A stretch of DNA of 44,541 nucleotides, from the NCBI GenBank assembly GCA_017456015.1, contig JAFTLL010000006.1, positions 1 through 44,541 on the forward strand, given 5' to 3'. The position numbers were made by a program, and so were the translations under genes. The notes under the pieces were generated by a model that was not told where the DNA came from, made no database searches, and saw only the letters and a list, made by a program, of their open reading frames with translations. Shown piece after piece: positions 8,032 to 15,657 of the stretch (position 1 is its first letter; each line of letters starts with the position of its first letter). Source of the DNA: Clostridia bacterium (GTDB lineage: Bacteria; Bacillota_A; Clostridia; Oscillospirales; Acutalibacteraceae).

Positions 8032-8475
8032 ATGCAGATTACAAAAAAGCAATACGCGAAAATGGTCAAACAGGTTTCGCCGCCATCTAAAAAAGCAAGG
8101 GATTTTGTTGCTGCATTTTTTGTCGGCGGACTGATATGCACCTTTGGGCAGTTTCTCAGCAATATGTATATAAAAACCGCCATGACACTCGACGAAAGCA
8201 AAATGGCGGTTTCGGTGACGTTGATTTTAATTACCGCGGTTTTGACCGGTATTGGGATTTTTGATAAAATTGCCAAGTTTGCTGGGGCCGGCACGCTGGT
8301 ACCCATCACCGGCTTTGCCAATGCCATGACCTCGGCCGCCATTGAGTTTAAAAGTGAGGGCTGGGTTTTAGGTCTGGGCGCTAAAATCTTCACCGTCGCC
8401 GGCCCGGTCATTGTCTACGGCACAATTGCCAGTGTAGTGTATGGGGTTATTTATTGGATTTGTCAGATGATATAA
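8032..8475 (+). CDS. spoVAC: Stage V sporulation protein AC
   Basis: A 147-aa integral membrane protein of the SpoVA system, which moves Ca-dipicolinic acid into the forespore and releases it during germination; SpoVAC of Bacillus behaves as a mechanosensitive channel. Family features are visible: a charged N terminus with the VKQVSPPSKK segment, then AFFVGGLICTFGQ, the IGIFDKIAKFAGAGTLVPITGFANAM region and SAAIEFKSEGWVLGLGAKIF. About four membrane segments. It starts at an ATG with GGAAAGGAAG upstream. Unlike the usual spoVAC-spoVAD-spoVAE order, it is followed by its own terminator and a symporter gene, with spoVAD 2.1 kb downstream. Confidence 0.93.
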   Translation: MQITKKQYAKMVKQVSPPSKKARDFVAAFFVGGLICTFGQFLSNMYIKTAMTLDESKMAVSVTLILITAVLTGIGIFDKIAKFAGAGTLVPITGFANAMTSAAIEFKSEGWVLGLGAKIFTVAGPVIVYGTIASVVYGVIYWICQMI

Positions 8476-8510
8476 GAAAAAGCTTGACCCAATTGGTCAA
8501 GCTTTTTCTT
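8474..8510 (+). terminator. Terminator after spoVAC
   Basis: A 16-bp perfect inverted repeat (8474-8489 and 8495-8510), AAGAAAAAGCTTGACC and its complement, overlaps the spoVAC stop and ends in T5 then CTT. It would isolate spoVAC from the downstream riboswitch unit. Confidence 0.85.
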
Positions 8511-8571
8511 GTTGAAAATGGAGCAATTCTTCAAATTTTTATCTTTATTTTACAAAAAAGCAAATTTACTA

Positions 8572-8600
8572 TTGCAGTTTTCTTGAATTGGTAGTATAAT
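8572..8600 (+). promoter_or_regulatory. Sigma-A promoter of the glycine riboswitch-symporter unit
   Basis: TTGCAG (8572-8577) and TATAAT (8595-8600) are 17 nt apart, starting a transcript about 20 nt before the first aptamer. Confidence 0.65.
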
Positions 8601-8624
8601 GTCAAAAAAATGAATATTATGGTT

Positions 8625-8789
8625 GACGCTTGCAGGAAAAGCTTTGCTGCCGAAGGAGTAACACTCTCAGGTTTCCGTAATGGATGAGGACTGTAAGTCG
8701 ACATAACTTTGGAGAAGCTCATTTACGAATTGAGTGCCGAAGGTGCAAGGTGCGAAAGTCACTTAATCTCTCAGGCAAAAGGACAAAGT
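8625..8789 (+). ncRNA. Tandem glycine riboswitch
   Basis: Two glycine aptamers in tandem. Aptamer 1 (about 8625-8699) is closed by CTTGCAG/CTGTAAG and contains GCCGAAGGAGTAACACTCTC and GAGGACTG. Aptamer 2 (about 8706-8789) is closed by ACTTT/AAAGT and contains GTGCCGAAGGTGCAAGGTGC, ATCTCTCAGGCAAAAGGACA. The GCCGAAGG, CTCTCAGG and AGGAC elements are the family hallmarks. It lies in the 5' leader of the symporter gene at 8904 and is followed by terminator-like hairpins, so control is probably at transcription elongation. Whether glycine turns the gene on or off cannot be decided from the sequence. This leader fills most of the 428-nt gap between spoVAC and the symporter. Confidence 0.93.
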
Positions 8790-8809
8790 TTTTGAACTGC
8801 TTTCTATTT

Positions 8810-8883
8810 GCGGAAAGTACGGTATACCGCTTTTTTCCTATGCCCAAATTATGACGAATCGCATTACAGCGCGATTCGTTTTT
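8810..8883 (+). terminator. Expression platform with two candidate terminators
   Basis: Two hairpins with T tracts follow aptamer 2. The first pairs GCGG (8810-8813) with CCGC (8827-8830) and is followed by T6. The second, a 9-bp perfect stem (8854-8862 and 8871-8879), is followed by T5. The second is the stronger terminator and lies just before the ribosome binding site of the symporter. Confidence 0.65.
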
Positions 8884-8903
8884 ATTATTTTGGAGGGAAA
8901 AAC

Positions 8904-10433
8904 ATGGATGTAATTGTAGAGAAAATTACAAAGGTAAACGGCGCTTTGAATGAATTTATTTGGGGCTTGCCCGGATTGGTGCTGCTGATTGGCGCAGGTG
9001 TGTTGCTCACTGTATGTACGAAATTTTTTCAGGTGTCTCATTTGAAGCATTGGTGGCAGGAAACCATCGGCAGCCTGTTTAAGAAAGACAGCGCTTCTAC
9101 CAAGAAAACCGACAAAAAAACGATATCTCAATTTCAGGCGCTTTGTACAGCGCTTGCTGCTACGGTTGGAACCGGTAATATCGCCGGTGTGGCAGCGGCT
9201 ATTGTTGTTGGCGGTCCGGGCGCGGTATTCTGGATGTGGATTGCTGCATTTTTGGGTATGATGACCAATTACTCTGAAAATGTTTTAGGTATCTATTACC
9301 GTCGCCGCAACGCGAACGGTGAATGGTCCGGCGGTCCTATGTACTATTTGAAGAATGGTCTTGGAAAGAAAAAGGGCTGCAAAGGTTTGGCGACAGTTCT
9401 GGCGGTTCTTTTTGCGTGTTTCGCAATTCTAGCATCCTTTGGTATCGGTAACATGGGCCAGGTCAATAAGATTGTTTTGAATATGGAAAGTGCCTTTTTC
9501 TCCAATGTTAGTTGGACAGTGGGCAACTTGAATATCATCAATCTGTGCATTGGCCTTGTACTTCTTATCATCGGTGCTCTTATCATTATCGGAGGTCTGC
9601 AACGGATTGCCTCTGTGGCAGAGCGCGTTGTGCCCATTATGGCGATATCATATGTTGTGCTCGGTATTGTTGTAGTGGGAATCAATTATGATAGGATTCT
9701 GCCTGCTTTTGCATCGATTTTCAAATTCGCTTTTGGCATCAAGGCCGTAGCGGGCGGTGCTGCCGGCGTAGCCATCAAGCAGGTGGTGGTACAGGGCTGC
9801 AAACGCGGTGTATTTTCCAATGAGGCAGGACTTGGTTCCTCTGTTATGGTGCATTCCTCCTCGAATGTAAAGGAACCCGTCAGACAAGGTATGTGGGGTA
9901 TTTTTGAGGTATTTTTCGATACAATGGTTATCTGTACGATGACTGCATTGATTGCCCTTACTTCCGGTGCGATTAACCTGGAAACCGGTCTTGCGGCGGA
10001 AGGTGTCAACGACGCTACGCTGGTTAGCCATGCATTTGGCTCTGTTTTCGGCAAGCCGGGAGAATGGTTTATCGCCATTGCCATGCTGCTCTTTGCCTTT
10101 ACCACCGTACTGGGCTGGTCTCAGTACGGATCGAAGGCGGTTGAATACCTCTTTGGCGAAAAAGGGGCGAAGATTTACAGGGTTATTTTTGTGCTGATGA
10201 TTTTAAGCGGCGCCCTCATGACCTCCTCCCTTGCTTGGGATATTTCCGATACATTCAATGGCTTTATGATGGTGCCCAACCTGATTGGTGTGATTGCCCT
10301 GTTCCCCTTGGTAATGAAAATCACCAAAAACTATGTGGATAGGAAAATCAGAAAGAAGGATATGGCTCCGGTGCTGTCCTATGATAAAGATGTCGAAGCA
10401 GAAATGGCAGAAGCACTGAAAGAGGAAGCGTAG
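8904..10433 (+). CDS. Alanine/glycine:cation symporter (AGCS family)
   Basis: A 509-aa sodium-coupled amino-acid carrier of the AGCS (AlsT/DagA) family. Visible landmarks are the N-terminal FIWGLPGLVLLIGAG, the TVGTGNIAGVAAAI core, the GPGAVFWMWIAAFLGM segment and GVFSNEAGLGSS in the middle, with about ten to eleven membrane segments. The ATG at 8904 has GGAGGGAAAAAC upstream; a longer reading frame starts inside the riboswitch platform and is not real. The glycine riboswitch in its leader points to glycine, and probably alanine, as substrate. The unit has its own promoter and terminators and sits between spoVAC and spoVAD. Confidence 0.94.
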   Translation: MDVIVEKITKVNGALNEFIWGLPGLVLLIGAGVLLTVCTKFFQVSHLKHWWQETIGSLFKKDSASTKKTDKKTISQFQALCTALAATVGTGNIAGVAAAIVVGGPGAVFWMWIAAFLGMMTNYSENVLGIYYRRRNANGEWSGGPMYYLKNGLGKKKGCKGLATVLAVLFACFAILASFGIGNMGQVNKIVLNMESAFFSNVSWTVGNLNIINLCIGLVLLIIGALIIIGGLQRIASVAERVVPIMAISYVVLGIVVVGINYDRILPAFASIFKFAFGIKAVAGGAAGVAIKQVVVQGCKRGVFSNEAGLGSSVMVHSSSNVKEPVRQGMWGIFEVFFDTMVICTMTALIALTSGAINLETGLAAEGVNDATLVSHAFGSVFGKPGEWFIAIAMLLFAFTTVLGWSQYGSKAVEYLFGEKGAKIYRVIFVLMILSGALMTSSLAWDISDTFNGFMMVPNLIGVIALFPLVMKITKNYVDRKIRKKDMAPVLSYDKDVEAEMAEALKEEA

Positions 10434-10480
10434 AGCAACGATTTTACAATTGTTCGTTTGATAACGGCAGTAAAAGTTTT

Positions 10481-10510
10481 TATGCGGAGAGGATTCTCCG
10501 CATATTTTTT
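10481..10510 (+). terminator. Terminator after the AGCS symporter
   Basis: A 10-bp perfect stem (TATGCGGAGA at 10481-10490, TCTCCGCATA at 10495-10504) is followed by a T tract. It ends the riboswitch-symporter unit 48 nt after the stop. Confidence 0.85.
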
Positions 10511-10612
10511 TAAAAAAATTCCTTTGCAAATATCATGCGAAGCCGAGAGGAATAAATATAAGCGACTGGTGAAAAATAACCTTGTAATACAAATAAAAGA
10601 AAGGATAAAGCA

Positions 10613-11617
10613 ATGGTAAAGAAGGTAGGAAAAAGAACGGTCGTGTTTGGAACGCCGGTTTCGGTAGCGTCCTTTGCGGCCATTGGTGGAAAAAAAGAAA
10701 AGGAAGGCCCCTTAGGAAAATTTTTTGACCTTTGCTTTGATGATGAAATGCTGGGTGAGGATTCCTTTGAAAAGGCCGAGAGTCGTATGCAACAGTATGC
10801 GGTTAGCAAGGCGCTGAGCAAAGGGGGATATAAACCGGACGAGGTCGAAATTATTTTTGCAGGTGATCTTTTGAATCAGTGTATCGGAAGCACCTTTGGG
10901 CTAATGGAGTTTGAAATTCCCTTTGCCGGACTTTACGGTGCTTGCTCGACAATGGTGCTGGGACTTATGATGTCGTCTTTTGCGGTTGCCGCAGGCGTAA
11001 AGCGTACCGTTGCGGTTACCTCCTCTCATTTTTGCAGTAGTGAACGGCAGTTTCGTTTTCCGCTGGAATACGGTGGTCAGCGCACACCTACCTCGCAATG
11101 GACGGCGACTGCCAGCGGTGCAGCGGTGGTAGAGCAGGGGGAAGGTAAAGTCAAGGTTGCCGCCGCTACCGTAGGAAAAATCATAGACCTCGGTGTAAGC
11201 GATGCCAACAACATGGGGGCCGCCATGGCGCCAGCGGCGGCAGATACCATTTCAGCTTTTCTGAACGATTCCAATACCAAGCCGGAGGACTATGATTTGA
11301 TTTTAACCGGGGACCTTGGCTTTGTAGGCTCCGAACTGCTGTATGACCTGCTGGAAAAAGACGGCATCGAAATCCGCGGTGTGCATAACGATGGCGGTAT
11401 GCTGCTGTATGACCGCGAAAAGCAGGACGTGCATGCCGGGGGAAGCGGTTGTGGCTGTGTGGCCTCGGCTTTGTGCGGGCATATTTTGCCTAAAATTGCA
11501 ACCGGTGAATTGGAAAAGGTGCTGGTTTGCGCGACCGGTGCGCTAATGTCACCGACGTCGAGTATGCAGGGACAGAACATTCCCTCCATTGCGCACTTGA
11601 TTTATTTGCAGCATTAA
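10613..11617 (+). CDS. spoVAD: Stage V sporulation protein AD
   Basis: A 334-aa thiolase-fold protein. In Bacillus it binds dipicolinic acid at the outer face of the spore inner membrane and is needed for its uptake. Family segments include FAGDLLNQCIGSTFG, the central GLYGACSTMVLGLMMSSF with the thiolase-type cysteine, SSHFCSSERQFRFPLEYGGQ, and the ending SPTSSMQGQNIPSIAH. The start at 10613 has an AAAGGAT site. It lies 2.1 kb after spoVAC with the symporter unit between. spoVAE, normally the next gene, is absent; a DUF421 membrane protein comes next, 180 nt on. I could not identify a convincing sigma-G promoter upstream. Confidence 0.94.
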   Translation: MVKKVGKRTVVFGTPVSVASFAAIGGKKEKEGPLGKFFDLCFDDEMLGEDSFEKAESRMQQYAVSKALSKGGYKPDEVEIIFAGDLLNQCIGSTFGLMEFEIPFAGLYGACSTMVLGLMMSSFAVAAGVKRTVAVTSSHFCSSERQFRFPLEYGGQRTPTSQWTATASGAAVVEQGEGKVKVAAATVGKIIDLGVSDANNMGAAMAPAAADTISAFLNDSNTKPEDYDLILTGDLGFVGSELLYDLLEKDGIEIRGVHNDGGMLLYDREKQDVHAGGSGCGCVASALCGHILPKIATGELEKVLVCATGALMSPTSSMQGQNIPSIAHLIYLQH

Positions 11618-11797
11618 AAATATTTTTATTTTTCTTGGCCGGCAGTTCATAGGATTTGTATTCGCCGGTATTGTGGAAACGCTGCTTCACTTAACCGATG
11701 ATTGGATTCAAAGCCGTCGTTATACGGTTGGGTGAGAAAACAGGAAGATGATTAAAGGGTGCTTTTGCGGTACGCTTATATAAAACGGAGGCACAAT
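11618..11797 (+). other. Spacer between spoVAD and DUF421 gene with a short open frame
   Basis: No complete gene is visible. One frame stays open from the spoVAD 3' end to a stop at 11733-11735. It encodes a hydrophobic stretch (FIFLGRQFIGFVFAGIVETL) and then a polar tail, but has no start codon or ribosome binding site. It might be the decayed C terminus of a membrane protein; coincidence is possible. Confidence 0.3.
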
Positions 11798-12472
11798 ATG
11801 GAAATAGTAAAGGTTATTCTTACATCGATACTGTCCGCAGTGGCATTGTTTATTATTGCAAAAGTTATGGGGCATAAGCAAATGTCCCAGCTTGATTTTT
11901 TTGATTATATTACGGGTATCACTATCGGTTCTATTGCCGCCGAGCTTGCAACCGAACTTGAAAAGCCGTGGAAGCCACTGATTGCCATGCTGGTTTACGG
12001 CGCGATAACCGTTATACTGACGCTGATTACAAGCAAGCTGCCGAGAATGCGCAAATTCATTAACGGCACACCCACCATTGTATTAAGCAACGGCAAGCTC
12101 TACCGCCAAAATATGAAAAAGGCAAAACTGGACCTCAGTGAGTTTATGGTGATGTGCAGGCAGGAGGGATATTTTAATCTGAACGATATCCAGACCGCAA
12201 TATTTGAGTATAACGGCAGACTGACCGTACTGCCCAAAGCGACGAAACGTCCGGTGAATCCAACCGATATGAATTTAGTGCCGCCCCCTGAGAAAATATC
12301 TGCCGAGGTTATAATGGACGGCAGGATACTCCACGATAACCTTAAACGAATGGGAATTGATACCAAGTGGCTGCAAAAGGAATTAGAGGTACAGGGCTAT
12401 AAATCTGCCAAGCAAATTTTTCTCGGCATCTGTGACGATAACCGTCAGCTGACACTTTTTGAGACGGCGTAA
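11798..12472 (+). CDS. DUF421 membrane protein (YetF/YrbG-like)
   Basis: A 224-aa protein with about three N-terminal membrane segments (to about residue 85), including the FDYITGITIGSIAAE motif, then a cytosolic alpha/beta domain with LRQEGYF-like MCRQEGYFNLNDIQTAIFEYNG. This is the DUF421 arrangement. The ATG at 11798 has ACGGAGGC upstream. DUF421 proteins (YetF, YrbG and the 2Duf protein of the mobile spoVA operon in Bacillus) have been linked to the spore inner membrane and to spore resistance or germination rate. The position after spoVAD supports a similar role here, by inference. It ends in a strong terminator. Confidence 0.88.
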   Translation: MEIVKVILTSILSAVALFIIAKVMGHKQMSQLDFFDYITGITIGSIAAELATELEKPWKPLIAMLVYGAITVILTLITSKLPRMRKFINGTPTIVLSNGKLYRQNMKKAKLDLSEFMVMCRQEGYFNLNDIQTAIFEYNGRLTVLPKATKRPVNPTDMNLVPPPEKISAEVIMDGRILHDNLKRMGIDTKWLQKELEVQGYKSAKQIFLGICDDNRQLTLFETA

Positions 12473-12483
12473 GAAAATCTATA

Positions 12484-12520
12484 AATAAAAGCGTGTGTCG
12501 AATAGGAACACGCTTTTATT
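12484..12520 (+). terminator. Terminator after the DUF421 gene
   Basis: A 13-bp perfect stem (12484-12496 and 12508-12520), with the stem end TTTTATT as the T tract. Confidence 0.8.
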
Positions 12521-12565
12521 GTAAAACACCAATATAAATATTTTATAGTCACTATTAAAAATCTA

Positions 12566-12594
12566 TTGACATTTTATAATTAAAGGTGTACAAT
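12566..12594 (+). promoter_or_regulatory. Strong sigma-A promoter of the ABC importer operon
   Basis: Consensus TTGACA (12566-12571), 17-nt spacer and TACAAT (12589-12594). The expected start is near 12601, so the hairpin at 12613-12648 lies in the 5' leader. Confidence 0.8.
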
Positions 12595-12612
12595 AGTAAC
12601 CATAAATTTTAA

Positions 12613-12648
12613 GGTTTTAAAGCGTTAAAGCGTTTTCGCTTTAAAACC
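12613..12648 (+). promoter_or_regulatory. Leader inverted repeat with alternative pairing
   Basis: A perfect 12-bp inverted repeat (GGTTTTAAAGCG at 12613-12624, CGCTTTAAAACC at 12637-12648). Inside it, AAAGCG at 12627-12632 can also pair with CGCTTT at 12637-12642, giving a second, mutually exclusive stem. It ends just before the AGGAGA ribosome binding site. It could be a repressor operator or a small RNA switch; which is not determined. Confidence 0.5.
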
Positions 12649-12667
12649 GAAAAGGAGAGAATACATA

Positions 12668-13639
12668 ATGAAAAAGATTTTAGCTCTTTTGCTCGCGGTT
12701 GCGATGCTTGCATGTCTGTTTATCGGCTGTGACGGTACCAGTGCTGACGTGCCTACCGTTGGTATTTTGCAGTTGCAGAAACATGACGCGCTGGATGCGG
12801 CATATGAAGGCTTTGTTGCCGGCTTGAAAGATGCCGGTTACAGCGAAGCTGACGGCACCGTGAAATTTAACTACATTGTCACTACCGGTAAATCCGAGGA
12901 GTGCCAGACAGCTGCGGACCAGCTGGTCAGCGGCGGAAGCGATTTGATTCTTGCGATTGCTACGCCTGCCGCGCAAGCAGTTGTAAATAAAACAAAATCC
13001 ATCCCGGTACTGGTGACTGCCGTTACCAATCCGGAGGGTGACTGCCCGGCCGATAATATGTCGGGTACTTCCGACCTGGGTCCCATCGAGCGTCAGGTGC
13101 AGTTCACAAAAGAATTGAATCCCGATATGAAAACACTGGGCATTCTGTACACTTCCAGCGAAGCCAACTCGGTATTCCAGGCTGGCTTGGCAAAAGCTGC
13201 TGCTGAGAAGTTGGGTATTGCTTACAAAGAATATACTGTAACCGCTGCTACCGAGTTGCAGTCTACTGTGGAAGGCATGAAGGGCCAAGTTGAGGTTTGC
13301 TGGATTCCCACCGACAACACCTGTGCTTCCAATATGCCCATCATCAATGATGCTGCCAAAGCCGCCGGCGTTATGACCGTTTGCGGCGAGAGCGGCATGG
13401 TACAGAGCGGTGGTCTTGCCACCATCGGCGCTGTGGATTACTACAAACTGGGCGAGCAGACCGCTGCTATGGCAGTGAAGATTCTGAAAGGTGAAGCCAC
13501 TGTGGCAGATATGCCTATTGAGTTCCAGGAAGCTGGCGAAGATGCAGCTGTGGTTATCAACACCGATGTGGCTGCAAACTACACCGTACCGCAGGATATC
13601 CTGGATAAAGCGACTAAGGTGACCACTCCCACGAAATAA
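12668..13639 (+). CDS. ABC transporter substrate-binding lipoprotein (TrpX/PF04392 type)
   Basis: A 323-aa exported binding protein. The N terminus (MKKILALLLAVAMLACLFIGC) is a lipoprotein signal with the lipidated cysteine near residue 21. The mature part has the two-lobed fold of the ABC_sub_bind family: VPTVGILQLQKHDALD at the start, SDLILAIATPAAQAV, PDMKTLGILYTSSEANS, and DNTCASNMPI. Relatives bind tryptophan or tyrosine in some species, but many have no known ligand. It is first in an operon with a permease and an ATPase, behind a strong promoter. A hairpin after the stop probably raises its expression over the membrane components. Confidence 0.9.
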   Translation: MKKILALLLAVAMLACLFIGCDGTSADVPTVGILQLQKHDALDAAYEGFVAGLKDAGYSEADGTVKFNYIVTTGKSEECQTAADQLVSGGSDLILAIATPAAQAVVNKTKSIPVLVTAVTNPEGDCPADNMSGTSDLGPIERQVQFTKELNPDMKTLGILYTSSEANSVFQAGLAKAAAEKLGIAYKEYTVTAATELQSTVEGMKGQVEVCWIPTDNTCASNMPIINDAAKAAGVMTVCGESGMVQSGGLATIGAVDYYKLGEQTAAMAVKILKGEATVADMPIEFQEAGEDAAVVINTDVAANYTVPQDILDKATKVTTPTK

Positions 13640-13660
13640 TTCTTTTATAAAAACAATGCA

Positions 13661-13693
13661 AACGAATGGCAGAGCTTTACTCTGCCATTCGTT
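13661..13693 (+). terminator. Intraoperonic hairpin after the binding-protein gene
   Basis: A 14-bp perfect inverted repeat (13661-13674 and 13680-13693) sits in the 93-nt gap between the binding-protein and permease genes. It has only a weak T tract, so partial termination or protection of the upstream message is likely. Confidence 0.65.
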
Positions 13694-13732
13694 TACACAT
13701 ATAAAAACCGCTTTTTAGATAAGGAAAATATT

Positions 13733-14746
13733 ATGAACGCAATTATTAGCTGGTTTGAAGGTAATATCATCACCGGCCTGAGTATACAAGGTGCTATCGC
13801 GCAAGGTATCATCTGGGGTATCATGGCAATCGGTGTATATATTACATATCGTCTTTTAGATTTCTCCGATTTGTCGGTGGATGGCACGCTGGGTTTCGGT
13901 GCGGCGGTTTCGGCGATTTTAATCGTGAAAGGCTGTAACCCGTATCTCAGTCTGCTGTTTGCTACTTTGGCAGGTGCGGCAGCGGGTCTTGCTACCGGTG
14001 TTTTCCATACCGTGTTCAAAATTCCGCCCATTCTGTCCGGTATTCTCACCATGATTGGCCTTTACTCCATCACTATTCGGGTAATGGATGGCTCGGCAAA
14101 TACGCCGCTTTTCCAATATGAACGCGTTACCACGCCAATCAACCAACTGTTGCAAAAATGGGGTATGTCTGCCGATGCGGTATCCAACATTTCTGCTCTC
14201 ATTATCGGTGCGGTATTTGCCGTCGCCCTCATAGGCATACTGTATTTCTTCTTCGGAACCGAAATCGGTACGGCTATCCGTGCGACCGGTTCTAACGGAA
14301 ATATGTCCCGTGCGCTGGGCGTGAACACCGACGCGATGAAGGTGCTGGCGCTGGTGATTTCCAATGCGCTGTTCGGTCTTTCCGGTGCACTCATCGGTCA
14401 GACGCAGGGCGCCGCGGATGTACAGGTGGGTCAGGGCGCTATCGTCATCGGTCTTGCATCCATCATTATCGGTGAAGTTATCATGTGCCGCAGGGACCAC
14501 AGCTTCTGGTATAAATTGCTGGCGGTAGTGGTCGGCTCCATCATCTACCGCATTATTTATGCTTTGACCATCGCACCGCTGGGTCAGAAACTGAATCTGC
14601 GGGCGTACGATACCAAACTTATCACTGCGCTTATCATTGCTATCGCACTGGCAATGCCGGTGATTCGCAAAACGGTAGCGGAGCATAAGCTGCGTAAAAC
14701 AAATGATAAGAGGTTTGCCGATGCGGGAGGTGCCGAAAATGCTTGA
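13733..14746 (+). CDS. ABC transporter permease (TrpY-like)
   Basis: A 337-aa membrane subunit with some eight to nine hydrophobic segments, in the family of branched-chain-amino-acid-like permeases. Typical segments are YRLLDFSDLSVDGTLGFGAA near residue 42, FKIPPILSGILTMIGLYSI, GTAIRATGSNGNMSRALGVN (the ATPase-contact region) and the later ALSGALIGQ-like FGLSGALIGQTQG. It starts at an ATG with ATAAGGAAA upstream. Its last 8 nt overlap the start of the ATPase gene, implying translational coupling. Together the three genes make a complete importer. Confidence 0.92.
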   Translation: MNAIISWFEGNIITGLSIQGAIAQGIIWGIMAIGVYITYRLLDFSDLSVDGTLGFGAAVSAILIVKGCNPYLSLLFATLAGAAAGLATGVFHTVFKIPPILSGILTMIGLYSITIRVMDGSANTPLFQYERVTTPINQLLQKWGMSADAVSNISALIIGAVFAVALIGILYFFFGTEIGTAIRATGSNGNMSRALGVNTDAMKVLALVISNALFGLSGALIGQTQGAADVQVGQGAIVIGLASIIIGEVIMCRRDHSFWYKLLAVVVGSIIYRIIYALTIAPLGQKLNLRAYDTKLITALIIAIALAMPVIRKTVAEHKLRKTNDKRFADAGGAENA

Positions 14747-15533
14747 ATTGTATGGCGTAGAAAAAACCTTTAACATAGGCACCGTCAACGAGAAAAAAGC
14801 GCTTTGCGGCATTAACCTCACCATCCATGACGGCGATTTTATCACGGTCATCGGCGGGAACGGTGCCGGCAAATCTACACTTCTCAATGTCATTTCGGGA
14901 GTGCATATCGCCGAAGCGGGAAAAATTCTTATCGACGGTGTGAATGTAACCAATAAAAAGGAATATCAGCGCGCCAAGGATTTGGGACGTGTGTTCCAGG
15001 ACCCGATGATGGGCACGGCGGCGGATATGAGCATTGAGGATAACCTGGCGATGGCCTTTCGCCGTGTAAAAAAACGCGGTTTGAAATGGGGGATTACCGC
15101 TGCGGAAAAAGTACAATATAAAGCGGCAGTAGAAACGCTGGGTCTTGGTCTTGAAGGTCGCATGACCTCCAAAGTAGGTTTGCTTTCCGGTGGACAGCGG
15201 CAGGCTATCACACTGTTGATGGCTACCCTGCAAAAACCCAAGTTGCTGCTTCTGGATGAGCATACTGCTGCACTTGACCCCAAAACGGCGGCCAAGGTAT
15301 TGGAAATCACCGACAATATCGTCAGTGAAACCAATATTACTACATTGATGATTACCCACAACATGAAGGACGCAATCCGGCTTGGTAACCGTCTGATTAT
15401 GATGCATGAGGGACGCATCATCTATGATGTTTCGGGTGAAGAAAAACAGAAACTGCAAGTGTCGGATTTGATGGCCTTGTTCTCCAAGGCCAGCGACGGC
15501 GAATTTGCCAACGACAGAATGCTACTGGGTTAA
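14739..15533 (+). CDS. ABC transporter ATP-binding protein (TrpZ-like)
   Basis: A 264-aa ATPase that powers the importer. It has Walker A GGNGAGKST (about residue 40), Q-loop in VFQDPMMGTAAD, signature LSGGQRQAITLLMA, Walker B LLLLDEHTAALDP and H-loop LMITHNMKDA. I chose the ATG at 14739 because GGGAGG lies upstream within the permease end; the frame extends 12 more codons upstream but without a site. It ends in a terminator at 15540-15564. Confidence 0.93.
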   Translation: MLELYGVEKTFNIGTVNEKKALCGINLTIHDGDFITVIGGNGAGKSTLLNVISGVHIAEAGKILIDGVNVTNKKEYQRAKDLGRVFQDPMMGTAADMSIEDNLAMAFRRVKKRGLKWGITAAEKVQYKAAVETLGLGLEGRMTSKVGLLSGGQRQAITLLMATLQKPKLLLLDEHTAALDPKTAAKVLEITDNIVSETNITTLMITHNMKDAIRLGNRLIMMHEGRIIYDVSGEEKQKLQVSDLMALFSKASDGEFANDRMLLG

Positions 15534-15539
15534 AATTTC

Positions 15540-15570
15540 AGCGGCAGTGTTTTACACTGCCGCTCTTTTC
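15540..15570 (+). terminator. Terminator of the ABC importer operon
   Basis: An 11-bp perfect GC-rich stem (15540-15550 and 15554-15564) with a 3-nt loop, followed by CTTTTC. Confidence 0.8.
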
Positions 15571-15591
15571 TTTGATAAAGCAGGTTGCATA

Positions 15592-15620
15592 TTGTTTTTT
15601 CTTTAAGATTATGGTAAAAT
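15592..15620 (+). promoter_or_regulatory. Putative promoter for the ZIP transporter
   Basis: TTGTTT (15592-15597) and TAAAAT (15615-15620), 17 nt apart, 38 nt before the start codon. The -35 box is only moderate. Confidence 0.45.
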
Positions 15621-15657
15621 ATGCAAAATCAAATGCAAACGATACGGAGGGATTTCT

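Noticed and set aside
8808..8903. Upstream extension of the AGCS symporter frame from 8808
   Set aside because: It runs through the riboswitch expression platform and terminator; the ATG at 8904 has a strong ribosome site and matches the family N terminus.
10505..10612. Sigma-G promoter before spoVAD
   Set aside because: Several AT-rich segments were tried but none gives acceptable -35 and -10 boxes at the right spacing, so I do not claim one.
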